Assembly (NCBI GenBank): GCA_964410725.1
Contig: CAYPID010000001.1
Location: 124,001-188,000 of the forward strand
Source: CALAZP01 sp964410725
Lineage (GTDB): Bacteria; Bacteroidota; Bacteroidia; Chitinophagales; Saprospiraceae
DNA length: 64,000 bases
Direction of reading: 5' to 3'
Part shown: piece by piece, positions 8,932 to 18,477 of the stretch
How positions within the stretch are numbered: position 1 is the stretch's first letter
How the letters are laid out: each line of letters opens with the position of its first letter
Notes under the pieces: model-generated
Databases searched by the model: none
Seen by the model: the letters and a program-made list of their open reading frames with translations, nothing else
Told to the model about the DNA's origin: nothing
Made by a program: the position numbers and the translations under genes

Positions 8932-11091
8932 ATGGCTCAAACTTTAATCATCGTTATTCCGATTTTCGGAGTAATAGCATTATTATTTACCTTTTGGAAG
9001 TCTTCCTGGGTAACTAAACAAGATGCCGGAAATGAAAGAATGGAGACTATTGCCAAAAACATTTCAGAAGGAGCAATGGCTTTTCTCAAAGCAGAATACC
9101 GGATCTTATCCATTTTTGTTTTAGCAGTTGCTGTTTTACTTTTCTTTAGTGGCCAAACGGAAGGTTCTTCTCCTTTGGTTGCCCTATCTTTCATAATAGG
9201 AGCAATTTGTTCTGCATTAGCTGGCTACATAGGAATGAAGGTAGCTACCAAAGCCAATGTTAGAACTACCAGTGCCGCGAGAACCAGTTTAGGAAAAGCT
9301 TTAGAAGTAGCTTTCGCTGGTGGATCTGTGATGGGACTAGGTGTGGTTGGATTAGGCGTATTGGGATTAGGAAGTTTATTCTTCATTTATTCTAATATGG
9401 GATGGGATGTCAACAAGGTTATTACTGTTATTACAGGATTTTCTTTTGGGGCATCTTCCATAGCTCTATTCGCGAGAGTTGGTGGAGGTATTTATACCAA
9501 AGCTGCAGACGTTGGAGCGGATTTGGTAGGTAAAGTTGAAGCGGGAATACCCGAAGACCATCCACTTAACCCTGCCACTATTGCTGATAATGTTGGAGAT
9601 AATGTTGGAGATGTTGCAGGTATGGGTGCAGACTTATTTGAGTCTTACGTAGGTTCGATTATTGGAACTATGGTTTTAGGTGCTACTTTCATCGGAGTAA
9701 CCGGATTTGGCCAAGACAATGAATTTGCTGGATTAAATGCTGTTTTATTACCCTTAGTTTTAGCTGGCGTCGGCATCATCACCTCCATAATAGGAACTTT
9801 CTTTGTAAAAGTAAAGGAAGGTGGCGATCCACAAAAAGCACTCAATACCGGTGAATTTATCTCTGCTGCAATCATGCTCGCAGCTACCATATTTATTGCC
9901 AAATGGATGTTACCTGATGTTTGGTCATCTTCTGGAACTGATTATTCATCAACTGGGGTTATCCTTTCTGTAGTTTTCGGACTTGCTGCTGGATTAATTA
10001 TTGGACTTATTACTGAGTTTTATACTGGCACAGGAACTAAGCCAGTACAGGGAATAGTCAATCAATCTATAACAGGATCTGCTACCAATATCATTGCGGG
10101 CTTAGGGGTTGGTATGCAATCAACAGCTATTCCCATTGTTGTTCTAGCTGCTGCCATAATAGGCGCTTATGAAATGGCAGGATTATATGGAATTGCTATT
10201 GCAGCTGTGGGGATGTTATCTAATACAGGAATTCAGCTTGCTGTAGATGCTTATGGTCCTATATCTGATAATGCTGGTGGTATAGCCGAGATGGCGGAAT
10301 TAGATAAAGAAGTTAGACAGCGGACAGACAAATTAGATGCAGTTGGAAATACCACTGCAGCTATTGGTAAGGGTTTTGCAATCGGTTCAGCTGCTCTTAC
10401 TGCTTTGGCATTATTTGCTGCCTTCATGACTGCCGCGGGTATAGATACCATCAATATTGCCAATCCACAAGTAATGGCTGGATTGCTTTTAGGTGGGATG
10501 TTACCCTTCTTGTTTTCATCTTTAGCTATGGGAGCAGTTGGAAGAGCTGCTATGGATATGATTCAAGAAGTTAGAAGACAGTTTAAGACCATTCCTGAAT
10601 TAACCGCTGCCCTAAATGTAATGCGTAAAAATGAAGGTTCAGAAATGAAAGATTGGTCCTCTGAAGATCAGGATACTTTTAGGGCTGCAGATGGCAAGGC
10701 GGAGTATAGCAAATGCGTTGAGATTTCTACCAAAGCCTCTATTAGAGAAATGGTTATCCCAGGATTAGTCGCGGTAGCTTCCCCTGTCATCACCGGTTTT
10801 GCCGGAGGCGCAGAAATGTTAGGTGGATTATTAGCAGGAGTAACGGTCACTGGTGTTTTAATGGCTATTTTCCAATCTAATGCAGGAGGTGCATGGGATA
10901 ATGCCAAAAAAATGTTCGAGGAAGGCGTGGATATACAAGGAGAAAAATATTATAAAGGTTCAGAACCTCATAAAGCAGCTGTTGTAGGTGATACGGTAGG
11001 AGATCCATTCAAGGATACTTCTGGTCCAGCGCTTAACATCCTGCTAAAACTGATGTCAGTAGTAGCTTTGGTTATCGCTCCACTACTTTAA
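8932..11091 (+). CDS. hppA: Membrane-bound ion-translocating pyrophosphatase
   Basis: Hydrolyses cytoplasmic pyrophosphate and pumps Na+ and/or H+ outward. The 719-residue protein has about 16 hydrophobic segments. The substrate loop includes [12 protein letters not shown] and the acidic repeat [18 protein letters not shown], with a second acidic motif [23 protein letters not shown] has Ala at the position where K+-independent enzymes carry Lys, so a K+-dependent enzyme is predicted. This class contains Na+-pumping and dual Na+/H+ members, and sequence reading alone does not settle the ion. The gene has its own promoter-like element and is followed by a strong terminator, so it is probably monocistronic. 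Confidence 0.95.
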   Translation: MAQTLIIVIPIFGVIALLFTFWKSSWVTKQDAGNERMETIAKNISEGAMAFLKAEYRILSIFVLAVAVLLFFSGQTEGSSPLVALSFIIGAICSALAGYIGMKVATKANVRTTSAARTSLGKALEVAFAGGSVMGLGVVGLGVLGLGSLFFIYSNMGWDVNKVITVITGFSFGASSIALFARVGGGIYTKAADVGADLVGKVEAGIPEDHPLNPATIADNVGDNVGDVAGMGADLFESYVGSIIGTMVLGATFIGVTGFGQDNEFAGLNAVLLPLVLAGVGIITSIIGTFFVKVKEGGDPQKALNTGEFISAAIMLAATIFIAKWMLPDVWSSSGTDYSSTGVILSVVFGLAAGLIIGLITEFYTGTGTKPVQGIVNQSITGSATNIIAGLGVGMQSTAIPIVVLAAAIIGAYEMAGLYGIAIAAVGMLSNTGIQLAVDAYGPISDNAGGIAEMAELDKEVRQRTDKLDAVGNTTAAIGKGFAIGSAALTALALFAAFMTAAGIDTINIANPQVMAGLLLGGMLPFLFSSLAMGAVGRAAMDMIQEVRRQFKTIPELTAALNVMRKNEGSEMKDWSSEDQDTFRAADGKAEYSKCVEISTKASIREMVIPGLVAVASPVITGFAGGAEMLGGLLAGVTVTGVLMAIFQSNAGGAWDNAKKMFEEGVDIQGEKYYKGSEPHKAAVVGDTVGDPFKDTSGPALNILLKLMSVVALVIAPLL

Positions 11092-11111
11092 TTGGCAGAT
11101 TAGGTTAATTA

Positions 11112-11142
11112 AAAAAGGGCTGCAATTTGTAGCCCTTTTTTT
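11112..11142 (+). terminator. Intrinsic terminator after hppA
   Basis: A ten-base arm reading A5GGGCT pairs perfectly with AGCCCT5 across a nine-base loop and runs into a T tract. It begins 20 bases after the hppA stop. The A/T symmetry means it could also work on the other strand. Confidence 0.85.
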
Positions 11143-11242
11143 GTTAGCAATTGGTTAAAGTGCCTTTATAAATAATTTGAATCAAACATATTTCCTCAAA
11201 AAGCCATTATATTTATCCAGCCCAATAAAAGGCTTTCAAAAA

Positions 11243-13357
11243 ATGTCAAATTACCCAGGAATAAAAAAATTGATTATGAGATTCGGCAAACCTATATTTT
11301 TTTCTGTGATTACTTTTGCCTTTGTTTTATATGCCTTTATACCAAGACCTCAAGAGGTTGAAAAGGAAGCTGTTCTAATTCGAACCATTTTAAGTTACCT
11401 TACCCAATTGCATTACCAGCCTAAATCTATAGACGATAACTTTTCAGAAGATTTATACCATCTATACTTAGAGCGATTAGATGGAAGCAGAAGATTTTTA
11501 ACTCAAGAGGACATCGCTCAATTGGAGGCTTACAAAGATCAATTAGATGATCAGGCGGGTCAAGGCACCTTCGAATTTTTTGATTTATCATCTGAATTGC
11601 TCGAAAAAGGAGTAGAAAAAGCAAAATCTTTTTCGGAAGAAATCCTACAAAATCCCGTTCCACTCGATCAGGAAGAAAAGATTGAATTAGATCCTATTAA
11701 AAGAGGATATGCCAGTAATGACTCCGAACTTCATGAATTCTGGAAAAACTATTTACACTATCAGGTATTGCTTCGCTTAGAGGAAAAAAACCGAGATAGT
11801 TTGATCAATAATCTCGATTCTTTGGAACAAGATAGCAGACTTAAAGTCAAAGAAATATTTGACGGATACTTTACGCGCATTCAAAAAATCAGAAGAGAAG
11901 ATCGAATGAGTCTTTACCTCAATTGTATTACCAATATTTTCGATCCCCACTCTACTTATATGAAACCCTTCGATAAGGAACAATTCAACATTAGAATGTC
12001 TGGCAAATTCGAAGGAATTGGAGCTCGGCTTTCATCGGATGGTGAAACTACCAAAGTAGCTGAAATAATTGTTGGGGGAGCTGCCTGGAAACAAAAGGAC
12101 TTGGAGAAAAATGATGTAGTTCTTAAAGTACAGCAAGAAGATAGTACGGAAGCGAAGGATATTGCTGGAATGGTTCTTGATGATGTGGTTCAATTAATTA
12201 GAGGTCCAAAAGGAACTAAAGTTACCCTTACGGTAAAAAAGGTAAGCGGTGATATTATTGAGATTCCAATCGTCAGAGACGTAGTAGAATTGGAGGAGAC
12301 TTTTGCCAAGTCTTTAATTCTAGAAGGAGACCAGAAAGGTGAACAATATGGATATATCTATTTACCTAGCTTTTATGCTGATTTCAACGATAGAAATGGA
12401 AGATTTTGCTCTGATGATGTAGAAAATGAAATTGAAAAATTAAAGGCAGCGAATGTTAATGGCATTATCCTAGATCTAAGATATAACGGAGGTGGAGCTT
12501 TGTATGAAGTGGTTGATATGTCTGGGTTATTTATCGAAAAGGGGCCCATTGTTCAGGTAAAGAACCGAAGAGATGAGGCAGAAATTATAGAGGATAAAGA
12601 TCCTTCAGTCGCGTATAATGGTCCTTTAGTAGTCATGGTCAATACAGGTAGTGCTTCAGCCTCTGAAATCCTTACTGCAGCCCTTCAAGATTACAACAGA
12701 GCACTGATAGTCGGAAGTAAATCAACTTTTGGAAAAGGTACCGTACAAAGACCCTATGATTTGGATCGATCTGTAAGAGGTAACGAAGAAATTAAACCAT
12801 TAGGGGCTATTAAATTAACTACCCAGAAATTCTATAGAATTAATGGTGGATCTGTTCAACTAAAAGGGGTAACTCCTGATATTATTCTACCCGATAGTTA
12901 CCATTATATCGAAACTGGAGAAAGAGAAGACGAATTTGCCATGAATTGGAGTGAAATCGACCCTGTGGATTTCAACCAAAGTGTCTTCACATTAGAAAAT
13001 AAGAACTTAGTTGTTGAAAAGTCAAAGGAAAGAATTGCTAATCATCCCGTATTCCAAGATATTTTGGCTAACGCAACTTGGATAAAAAATCAAGAAGAGG
13101 CTACTGTTTTTCCTCTTGACCTAAAAGATTTAATAGAATACGAAAAAGAGCGAAGAGGCAAGGTTGATGCATTCAAAAAATCTTTTGATACCGTATTTAT
13201 TGAGGGTATATACAATCTTCCAACTGATTTAGCGATAATTGAATCTGATGAATCCAAAAAGGCAAGAAATGAAGAGTGGATAAAAGCGATAAAAGGAGAT
13301 ATATATCTTGCTGAATCTCTCAATATTTTAAAAGATTTAGTGGCCACACAGAATTAA
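11243..13357 (+). CDS. prc: Carboxy-terminal processing protease (S41, Tsp/Prc-like)
   Basis: A periplasmic serine protease that cleaves proteins from their C-termini. An N-terminal anchor (FFSVITFAFVLYAFI) is followed by the Tsp N-terminal domain with SRRFLTQED, a PDZ domain (FEGIGARL onward) and the S41 catalytic domain. The nucleophile motif GSASASE and the downstream FGKGTVQ provide the Ser-Lys dyad. The frame extends 22 codons upstream to a TTG, but I use the first ATG (704 residues). A further ATG 11 codons in is also possible. The stop is 6 bases before the ABC-F gene. Confidence 0.92.
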   Translation: MSNYPGIKKLIMRFGKPIFFSVITFAFVLYAFIPRPQEVEKEAVLIRTILSYLTQLHYQPKSIDDNFSEDLYHLYLERLDGSRRFLTQEDIAQLEAYKDQLDDQAGQGTFEFFDLSSELLEKGVEKAKSFSEEILQNPVPLDQEEKIELDPIKRGYASNDSELHEFWKNYLHYQVLLRLEEKNRDSLINNLDSLEQDSRLKVKEIFDGYFTRIQKIRREDRMSLYLNCITNIFDPHSTYMKPFDKEQFNIRMSGKFEGIGARLSSDGETTKVAEIIVGGAAWKQKDLEKNDVVLKVQQEDSTEAKDIAGMVLDDVVQLIRGPKGTKVTLTVKKVSGDIIEIPIVRDVVELEETFAKSLILEGDQKGEQYGYIYLPSFYADFNDRNGRFCSDDVENEIEKLKAANVNGIILDLRYNGGGALYEVVDMSGLFIEKGPIVQVKNRRDEAEIIEDKDPSVAYNGPLVVMVNTGSASASEILTAALQDYNRALIVGSKSTFGKGTVQRPYDLDRSVRGNEEIKPLGAIKLTTQKFYRINGGSVQLKGVTPDIILPDSYHYIETGEREDEFAMNWSEIDPVDFNQSVFTLENKNLVVEKSKERIANHPVFQDILANATWIKNQEEATVFPLDLKDLIEYEKERRGKVDAFKKSFDTVFIEGIYNLPTDLAIIESDESKKARNEEWIKAIKGDIYLAESLNILKDLVATQN

Positions 13358-13363
13358 TATACA

Positions 13364-15211
13364 GTGATTTATCTTTCTCTTGACCACGTTAATAAATCAT
13401 ACGGGGAAAAGTTGCTATTTAGCGATTTAAACCTGCAAATTTCTAAAGGACAAAAAATTGCCCTTGTCGCTAAAAACGGTTCAGGCAAATCTACCCTAAT
13501 GCGCATTATCACCGGTGAAGAAGCGCCAGAAGGAGAAAACAGCAAGGTATTCTTACACAAGGAAATTTCAATCGGATTTTTGCCTCAAGATCCTCAATTT
13601 GACTCTGATCATTCCATTTTAGAAGCCGTTTTGGATTCTTCTAATCCAGTCATCACCGCAATAAGGAATTATGAATATGCCCTTCTCGTTCCCCCCCAAT
13701 CTGATACTGAGTTTCAAAAAATCATGGTGTCCATGGACGACCATAAAGCTTGGGAATTAGAAAGTAAAATAATGGAAGTCCTTTCCAAGTTAAAGTTATT
13801 TCCAATTGACAAACCAGTTGTTCAATTATCCGGTGGTCAATTAAAAAGGCTAGCATTGGCTAAACTCCTTATCGAGGAACCCGCCTTCATGATATTAGAC
13901 GAGCCTACTAACCATTTGGATCTCGATATGGTAGAGTGGCTTGAACAATATCTGTCTCAACCCAATCTAACTTTATTTATGGTAACCCACGATAGATATT
14001 TTTTGGAACGGGTCTGTAACCATATAATTGAATTGGACGAAGGTAACTTGTATCGATATTCCGGTAATTATGGACAATATCTCGAAAAGAAAGCCATTCG
14101 AAAGGAAAATGAGGCCATAAATCTGGAAAAAAATCGAAAACTTTATAAAAAAGAATTAGAATGGGTAAGGAGAATGCCCAAAGCAAGAGGTACTAAAGAT
14201 AAATCAAGAATACAAGCCTTTGAAGCTGTAAAAGACAAGATAAGTGATATAAGTAAAGAGGATTCCATACAATTACAATGGAAAGGGGAACGAATTGGAA
14301 AAAAAATTTTAGAACTTCACCAGGTTTCCAAAAAATTTGATTCCCATAATATTTTAAACCCTTTTAGTTATAAATTTTCTAAAGGAGAAAGGGTAGGAAT
14401 TATCGGCCCAAATGGAGCAGGTAAGTCAACCTTTCTTCAACTGATAACCGAAGAATTACCTTCAGATTCTGGTAAAATTACCAAAGGTGATAATACAGTT
14501 TTTGGATATTATCGTCAAGATGGCATTTTGCTAAATCAAGATAAAAGGGTCATTGAAGTCATTCAAGATATAGCAGAATACATTCCTTTAGAGAAGGGAA
14601 ACAAATTAACAGCAGCCCAACTTTTAGAGCGTTTCTTATTTTCCAGAAAACAACAGCAAGTATATGTATCCCAATTGAGTGGAGGTGAAAAAAGAAGACT
14701 TTTTCTCTTGACCATATTAATGAACAATCCCAATTTTTTAATACTAGATGAACCTACCAATGACTTGGATATTTTGACGCTCAATGTATTAGAGGATTTT
14801 TTACAAGAATTTCCAGGTTGCATAGTGATTGTTTCCCACGACCGGTATTTTATGGACAAATTAGTTGATCACTTATTTGTCTTAGATGGAACAGGAGAAG
14901 TAGAAGATTTTAATGGGAACTATTCAGAATATCGAGCTTTTAAAAAAACAATAGAAGCTACAAAAGACAAAAACCTTTCCAATAAAAAAGAAAAAGGTAA
15001 ACCAACTCACCAGCCTTATGATCAGAAGGAAATAAAAAAGTTAGAAAAGCAAATTGCAAATCTAGAGGATGAAAAATCTTCCATTTTAAAAGAATTTGAA
15101 TCTGGAATTAGTGACCAGTCAGAAATAAATCGGCTTTCTGAGAAACTAGCACAAATTAACGAAGTCTTAGAGCAAAAAGAAATGAAGTGGTTTGAATTAG
15201 TTGGAGAATAA
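13364..15211 (+). CDS. ABC-F family ATPase (Uup-like)
   Basis: A soluble protein with two ABC ATPase domains and no membrane segments. Walker A motifs are KNGSGKST and GPNGAGKST; signatures are LSGGQLKRLALAK and LSGGEKRRLFLL. The interdomain linker is short, and the C-terminus is a charged coiled coil, as in Uup-type proteins. ABC-F members act on ribosomes or on nucleic acid structures; Uup has been tied to DNA and ribosome quality control in E. coli. The start is a GTG 6 bases after the protease stop. No ATG lies before the first Walker motif. Confidence 0.9.
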   Translation: MIYLSLDHVNKSYGEKLLFSDLNLQISKGQKIALVAKNGSGKSTLMRIITGEEAPEGENSKVFLHKEISIGFLPQDPQFDSDHSILEAVLDSSNPVITAIRNYEYALLVPPQSDTEFQKIMVSMDDHKAWELESKIMEVLSKLKLFPIDKPVVQLSGGQLKRLALAKLLIEEPAFMILDEPTNHLDLDMVEWLEQYLSQPNLTLFMVTHDRYFLERVCNHIIELDEGNLYRYSGNYGQYLEKKAIRKENEAINLEKNRKLYKKELEWVRRMPKARGTKDKSRIQAFEAVKDKISDISKEDSIQLQWKGERIGKKILELHQVSKKFDSHNILNPFSYKFSKGERVGIIGPNGAGKSTFLQLITEELPSDSGKITKGDNTVFGYYRQDGILLNQDKRVIEVIQDIAEYIPLEKGNKLTAAQLLERFLFSRKQQQVYVSQLSGGEKRRLFLLTILMNNPNFLILDEPTNDLDILTLNVLEDFLQEFPGCIVIVSHDRYFMDKLVDHLFVLDGTGEVEDFNGNYSEYRAFKKTIEATKDKNLSNKKEKGKPTHQPYDQKEIKKLEKQIANLEDEKSSILKEFESGISDQSEINRLSEKLAQINEVLEQKEMKWFELVGE

Positions 15212-15216
15212 TCAAT

Positions 15217-15714
15217 CTATTTTTTTATAATTTGTTTCATCTCGTATTCCAATAATCCAACAATATTAGAGGTGAACCCAGCGTGTTCTGCTACAATCTC
15301 TCCCGATTGATTAATGAGATAAGTTTGCGGAATAGCAAAGAAGCCAAAGGTTTCCTGCATTTTACCATTATGATCCCAAAATATATCAAAGGGCCATTTC
15401 TTAGATTCAGCCATTGGGGCAATCTTAGGAAAAGCTCTTGAATTATCTATTGAAATAGCAATAATTTGCAAAGGATACTTTTCAGTCCACTGATCATACA
15501 GCTCCGTATAAGTATCCAGTTCCTTTTTACATGGGGCGCACCAAGTAGCCCAAAAACTTAAAATGGTTATTTTATCCTCTTGAAAAATACCTTTCAACGA
15601 AATCGTGTTACCCACCAAATCTTGCACCATTCCGTCTGGAACTTTGGTTTGACTGTACATGGGCAAACTAGAAAATACAATGAAAACAAGTACAATAAAG
15701 AAGGAATTCCTCAT
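15217..15714 (-). CDS. Secreted thioredoxin-like (TlpA/ResA-type) protein
   Basis: A 165-residue exported protein with an N-terminal signal sequence (to about residue 21) and a thioredoxin fold. The active site WATWCAPC has Cys59 and Cys62, and a cis-proline context is present at FAIPQTYLI. The short, single-domain form fits periplasmic thiol reductases such as TlpA, ResA or CcmG. Its redox partner cannot be read from this context: the neighbours are an ABC-F gene (convergent, 5-base gap) and divergent pheT. A -7-like element lies just upstream. Confidence 0.88.
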   Translation of the reverse strand: MRNSFFIVLVFIVFSSLPMYSQTKVPDGMVQDLVGNTISLKGIFQEDKITILSFWATWCAPCKKELDTYTELYDQWTEKYPLQIIAISIDNSRAFPKIAPMAESKKWPFDIFWDHNGKMQETFGFFAIPQTYLINQSGEIVAEHAGFTSNIVGLLEYEMKQIIKK

Positions 15715-15741
15715 TTTCTAAAGAATTTAAAATTATAAAAT

Positions 15742-15749
15742 CAAAACTA
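15742..15749 (-). promoter_or_regulatory. -7 promoter element before the thioredoxin-like gene
   Basis: Minus strand TAGTTTTG, an exact TAnnTTTG match about 28 bases before the start codon. It is divergent from the pheT element 20 bases away. Confidence 0.45.
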
Positions 15750-15769
15750 ATCAAAATGGTTCATATAAC

Positions 15770-15777
15770 TATCTTTG
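15770..15777 (+). promoter_or_regulatory. -7 promoter element of pheT
   Basis: TATCTTTG, an exact TAnnTTTG match ending 15 bases before the pheT ATG. An in-frame TTG that could be read as an earlier start lies inside this element, upstream of any likely transcript start. This settles the start codon. Confidence 0.6.
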
Positions 15778-15792
15778 CAACCAAAACCGTTC

Positions 15793-18234
15793 ATGAAAAT
15801 TTCACTAAATTGGTTAAAAGACTACTTGCCTATTGAAAAGGAAGCGGAGGAAATTGGGAAAATTTTAACTGATACTGGTTTAGAAGTAGAACATATTGAA
15901 GAGCAATATCCTATAGCTGGTGGCTTAAAAGGTCTTGTGGTTGGAAAAGTGGTTACCTGTGAAAAACACCCCAATGCAGATAGATTATCGGTTACCACTG
16001 TTGATATCGGTCAAGAAAACCTTCTAAATATTATATGTGGCGCACCCAATGTAGCTGCTGGTCAAAAGGTCATTGTCGCTCCTATCGGAACCACTATTCA
16101 CCCCGTTGAAGGAGAACCCTGGACTATAAAAAAAGGGAAGATACGCGGGATGGAATCTGAGGGAATGATTTGTGCCGAAGACGAAATAGGATTAGGGAAA
16201 AGCCACGCAGGCATCATGATTTTAGAAGATGATGCATTAATCGGTCAGTCTGTTGCCAAACACCTTGGTCTTGAGCCCGATTATGTATTTGAAATCGGTT
16301 TAACCCCTAACCGATCCGATGCGACTAACCATTTGGGTGTTGCGCTGGATTTAGCGGCAGCTTTAAAGATCAACCATAAGTTTAACGGTAAATTAAACAA
16401 ACCCCTATTAGAGGATATACCAGAAGTAAGCAACAAGTATGAAGTGAGCATATCCATCGAAAATGAAGAGGCATGTCCTAGATATTCTGGCATCGTCATC
16501 GATGGAATAAAAGTAACTGAATCCCCTGAATGGTTGAAAAAACGCTTAGAGTCTATCGGCGTTAGGCCCATTAATAATGTGGTAGATATTACCAATTTCG
16601 TTTTACATGAAATGGGTCAGCCACTGCATGCTTTTGATCTTAATTCTATTAAAAATAACACCATTAAAGTTCAAAATTTGCCTCCAGGATCAAAGTTCGT
16701 AACCCTTGATGGCATAGAAAGGGTTCTATCTGAAGAAGATTTAATGATTTGTGATGGGAAGAATCAGCCCATGTGTATAGGCGGAGTATTTGGCGGATTT
16801 AACTCTGGAGTTAAAGAACAGACAACAGCCATATTCTTAGAATCTGCTCATTTTAATCCAACTACCATTAGAAGGACGAGCATGTTGCATAACCTAAGAA
16901 CGGATGCAGCTAAAATCTACGAAAAGGGAAGCGACCCCAATATCACTATTAAAGCCATTCAAAGAGCTTCTCAGCTGATTAAAGAATGGTGCGGGGGGAG
17001 TATAGCTTCTCCTTTATTTGATTGGTATCCTAAACCTATTAATGCAACTGAAATTTCTATTGAGCTGAATAAGATCAACCAGGTAATCGGGGTGCAATTT
17101 ACTCTTGGACAAGTCGAAACTATTTTATCCGTACTTGACATTAAAATTACTCATCGTGAAGGAACCAAATTAAATGTATCTATTCCAACCAATAAAAGTG
17201 ATGTAAGAAGAGAAGCAGATGTTATTGAAGAAATTTTAAGAATTCACGGCTTTAATAACGTACCTGTTCCTCCTAGCATGTCGTTTAACCCTAGTGACGC
17301 TCCCACTAATGAGCAAGATTTTAAAGAAACTATTGCCAATTTATTAACGGGAATGGGATTTACAGAAACCATGTCTTTATCCCTAAGTGAATCTAAAAAG
17401 TACATGGAAATTCCGGATTGGTTTACAGAAAAAGATTTGGTCTATATCCAAAACACTTCTAATATTCATCTGGATATTATGCGCCCCGAAATGCTTTTTA
17501 GTATGTTAACCAGCATGAGTCATAATTTGAATAGACAGCAATCCAATTTGCAGTTTTTTGAATTTGGTAGCATCTATTTTAAATCAGATGATGATCTGAA
17601 AGAATCCAGACGACTAGGAATAGGATTGACCGGTGACATCTGGCAAGAATCTTGGCAAATTTCCAAAAAGTGGTCTCCTTCGTCATACCATTACCTCAAA
17701 GCAGTAGTAGAAAATATCTTTACCAAATCTGCTCTAACAGCTTTTAAGTATGAAGAAGACAACCATCCGGCATATAACTTTAGATTGTCCTTCAAAAAAG
17801 GACGGGTAATTGGCCATATTGGCCAGGTCAAAGAAAGCATCCTTAAAATATTTGGCATCAAACAACCCATTTTGTTTGCAAGTATAGATTGGGATGCACT
17901 TTTGGAATTCAAACCCAAAAAAAATGTGGCTTATCAACCTGTAAATAAATTTCCATCTGTGCGAAGAGATTTAGCTTTAGTGGTTGATAATTCCGTTAAT
18001 TTTATTGATATTGAGTTGATTGCCAATAAAGTGAGTAAAAAGATACTCAACTCTGTTAACCTTTTTGATGTTTATAAAAACGATGATCAACTTGGTAAAG
18101 GGAAAAAATCTTATGCGGTTAGTTTTACTTTCGAAGACCAAGAAAAGACCCTTAAAGACCAAGAAATTGATCGACTAATGAATAAATTAATTAACGAATT
18201 TGAACGACAATTAAATGCCTCTATTAGGCGTTAA
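15793..18234 (+). CDS. pheT: Phenylalanine-tRNA ligase beta subunit
   Basis: The beta chain of the (alpha-beta)2 PheRS, charging tRNA-Phe. Its 813 residues start MKISLNWLKDYL. Domains in order: EMAP-like tRNA-binding fold (~40-150, CEKHPNADRLSV), B3/B4 editing domain (~200-400), B5 domain (~405-480), catalytic-like core, and the C-terminal ferredoxin-fold anticodon-binding domain (KFPSVRRDLALVVD). The alpha subunit gene is not in the window. In many relatives zapA follows pheT; here the next feature is a structured intergenic region and then rny. Confidence 0.96.
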   Translation: MKISLNWLKDYLPIEKEAEEIGKILTDTGLEVEHIEEQYPIAGGLKGLVVGKVVTCEKHPNADRLSVTTVDIGQENLLNIICGAPNVAAGQKVIVAPIGTTIHPVEGEPWTIKKGKIRGMESEGMICAEDEIGLGKSHAGIMILEDDALIGQSVAKHLGLEPDYVFEIGLTPNRSDATNHLGVALDLAAALKINHKFNGKLNKPLLEDIPEVSNKYEVSISIENEEACPRYSGIVIDGIKVTESPEWLKKRLESIGVRPINNVVDITNFVLHEMGQPLHAFDLNSIKNNTIKVQNLPPGSKFVTLDGIERVLSEEDLMICDGKNQPMCIGGVFGGFNSGVKEQTTAIFLESAHFNPTTIRRTSMLHNLRTDAAKIYEKGSDPNITIKAIQRASQLIKEWCGGSIASPLFDWYPKPINATEISIELNKINQVIGVQFTLGQVETILSVLDIKITHREGTKLNVSIPTNKSDVRREADVIEEILRIHGFNNVPVPPSMSFNPSDAPTNEQDFKETIANLLTGMGFTETMSLSLSESKKYMEIPDWFTEKDLVYIQNTSNIHLDIMRPEMLFSMLTSMSHNLNRQQSNLQFFEFGSIYFKSDDDLKESRRLGIGLTGDIWQESWQISKKWSPSSYHYLKAVVENIFTKSALTAFKYEEDNHPAYNFRLSFKKGRVIGHIGQVKESILKIFGIKQPILFASIDWDALLEFKPKKNVAYQPVNKFPSVRRDLALVVDNSVNFIDIELIANKVSKKILNSVNLFDVYKNDDQLGKGKKSYAVSFTFEDQEKTLKDQEIDRLMNKLINEFERQLNASIRR

Positions 18235-18249
18235 TAAAGATTAAAATTA

Positions 18250-18447
18250 AAAAAAGGTCTAGCCCTTATAAATAAGGCTACGTTTCAATAAGAAAAATTT
18301 GATGGTAAATGTCTTTTCATTACTCAAACCATATTTATCATCGAAAGACATATAAAATAGATTCAAAACTATTATCGATTTGATGACTATCATAAGTATT
18401 CTCACTACTTGAAACGTTTTCATTGTTTATCTAGATAGGTCTTTTTT
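18250..18447 (+). ncRNA. ssrS: Candidate 6S RNA (rod-shaped structured RNA between pheT and rny)
   Basis: The ~240-base gap holds nested inverted repeats that fold into one long rod. Closing helix: 18250-18256 with 18441-18447, then 18258-18262 with 18431-18435. Nine-base perfect helix: 18280-18288 with 18409-18417. Terminal hairpin: 18298-18310 with 18333-18345 (13 pairs, two G-U). The 3' side of the large internal bubble (18346-18408) holds a small hairpin (18356-18360 with 18369-18373), as in 6S RNA. The 3' arm ends in six T, which could terminate transcription. Length (~200), shape and a zapA/rny-type neighbourhood fit 6S RNA of Bacteroidota. I found no clear upstream promoter, and no covariance model was run. 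Confidence 0.5.
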
Positions 18448-18453
18448 AATTTG
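18423..18453 (+). promoter_or_regulatory. Probable rny promoter
   Basis: TTG at 18423-18425 and TTAATTTG at 18446-18453, 20 bases apart, approximate the Bacteroidota -33 / -7 pair. The -7 box has one mismatch to TAnnTTTG. It would give an rny leader of about 18 bases and overlaps the 3' arm of the candidate 6S RNA. Confidence 0.4.
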
Positions 18454-18477
18454 TACTAACAAATTAAATCATCAAAC

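Noticed and set aside
9645..9902. Minus-strand frames inside hppA
   Set aside because: Mirror of the hydrophobic pyrophosphatase codons; no independent evidence.
15775..15792. TTG start for pheT six codons upstream of the ATG
   Set aside because: The TTG lies in the TATCTTTG promoter element, above the likely transcript start, and PheT homologues begin MKISxxWL.
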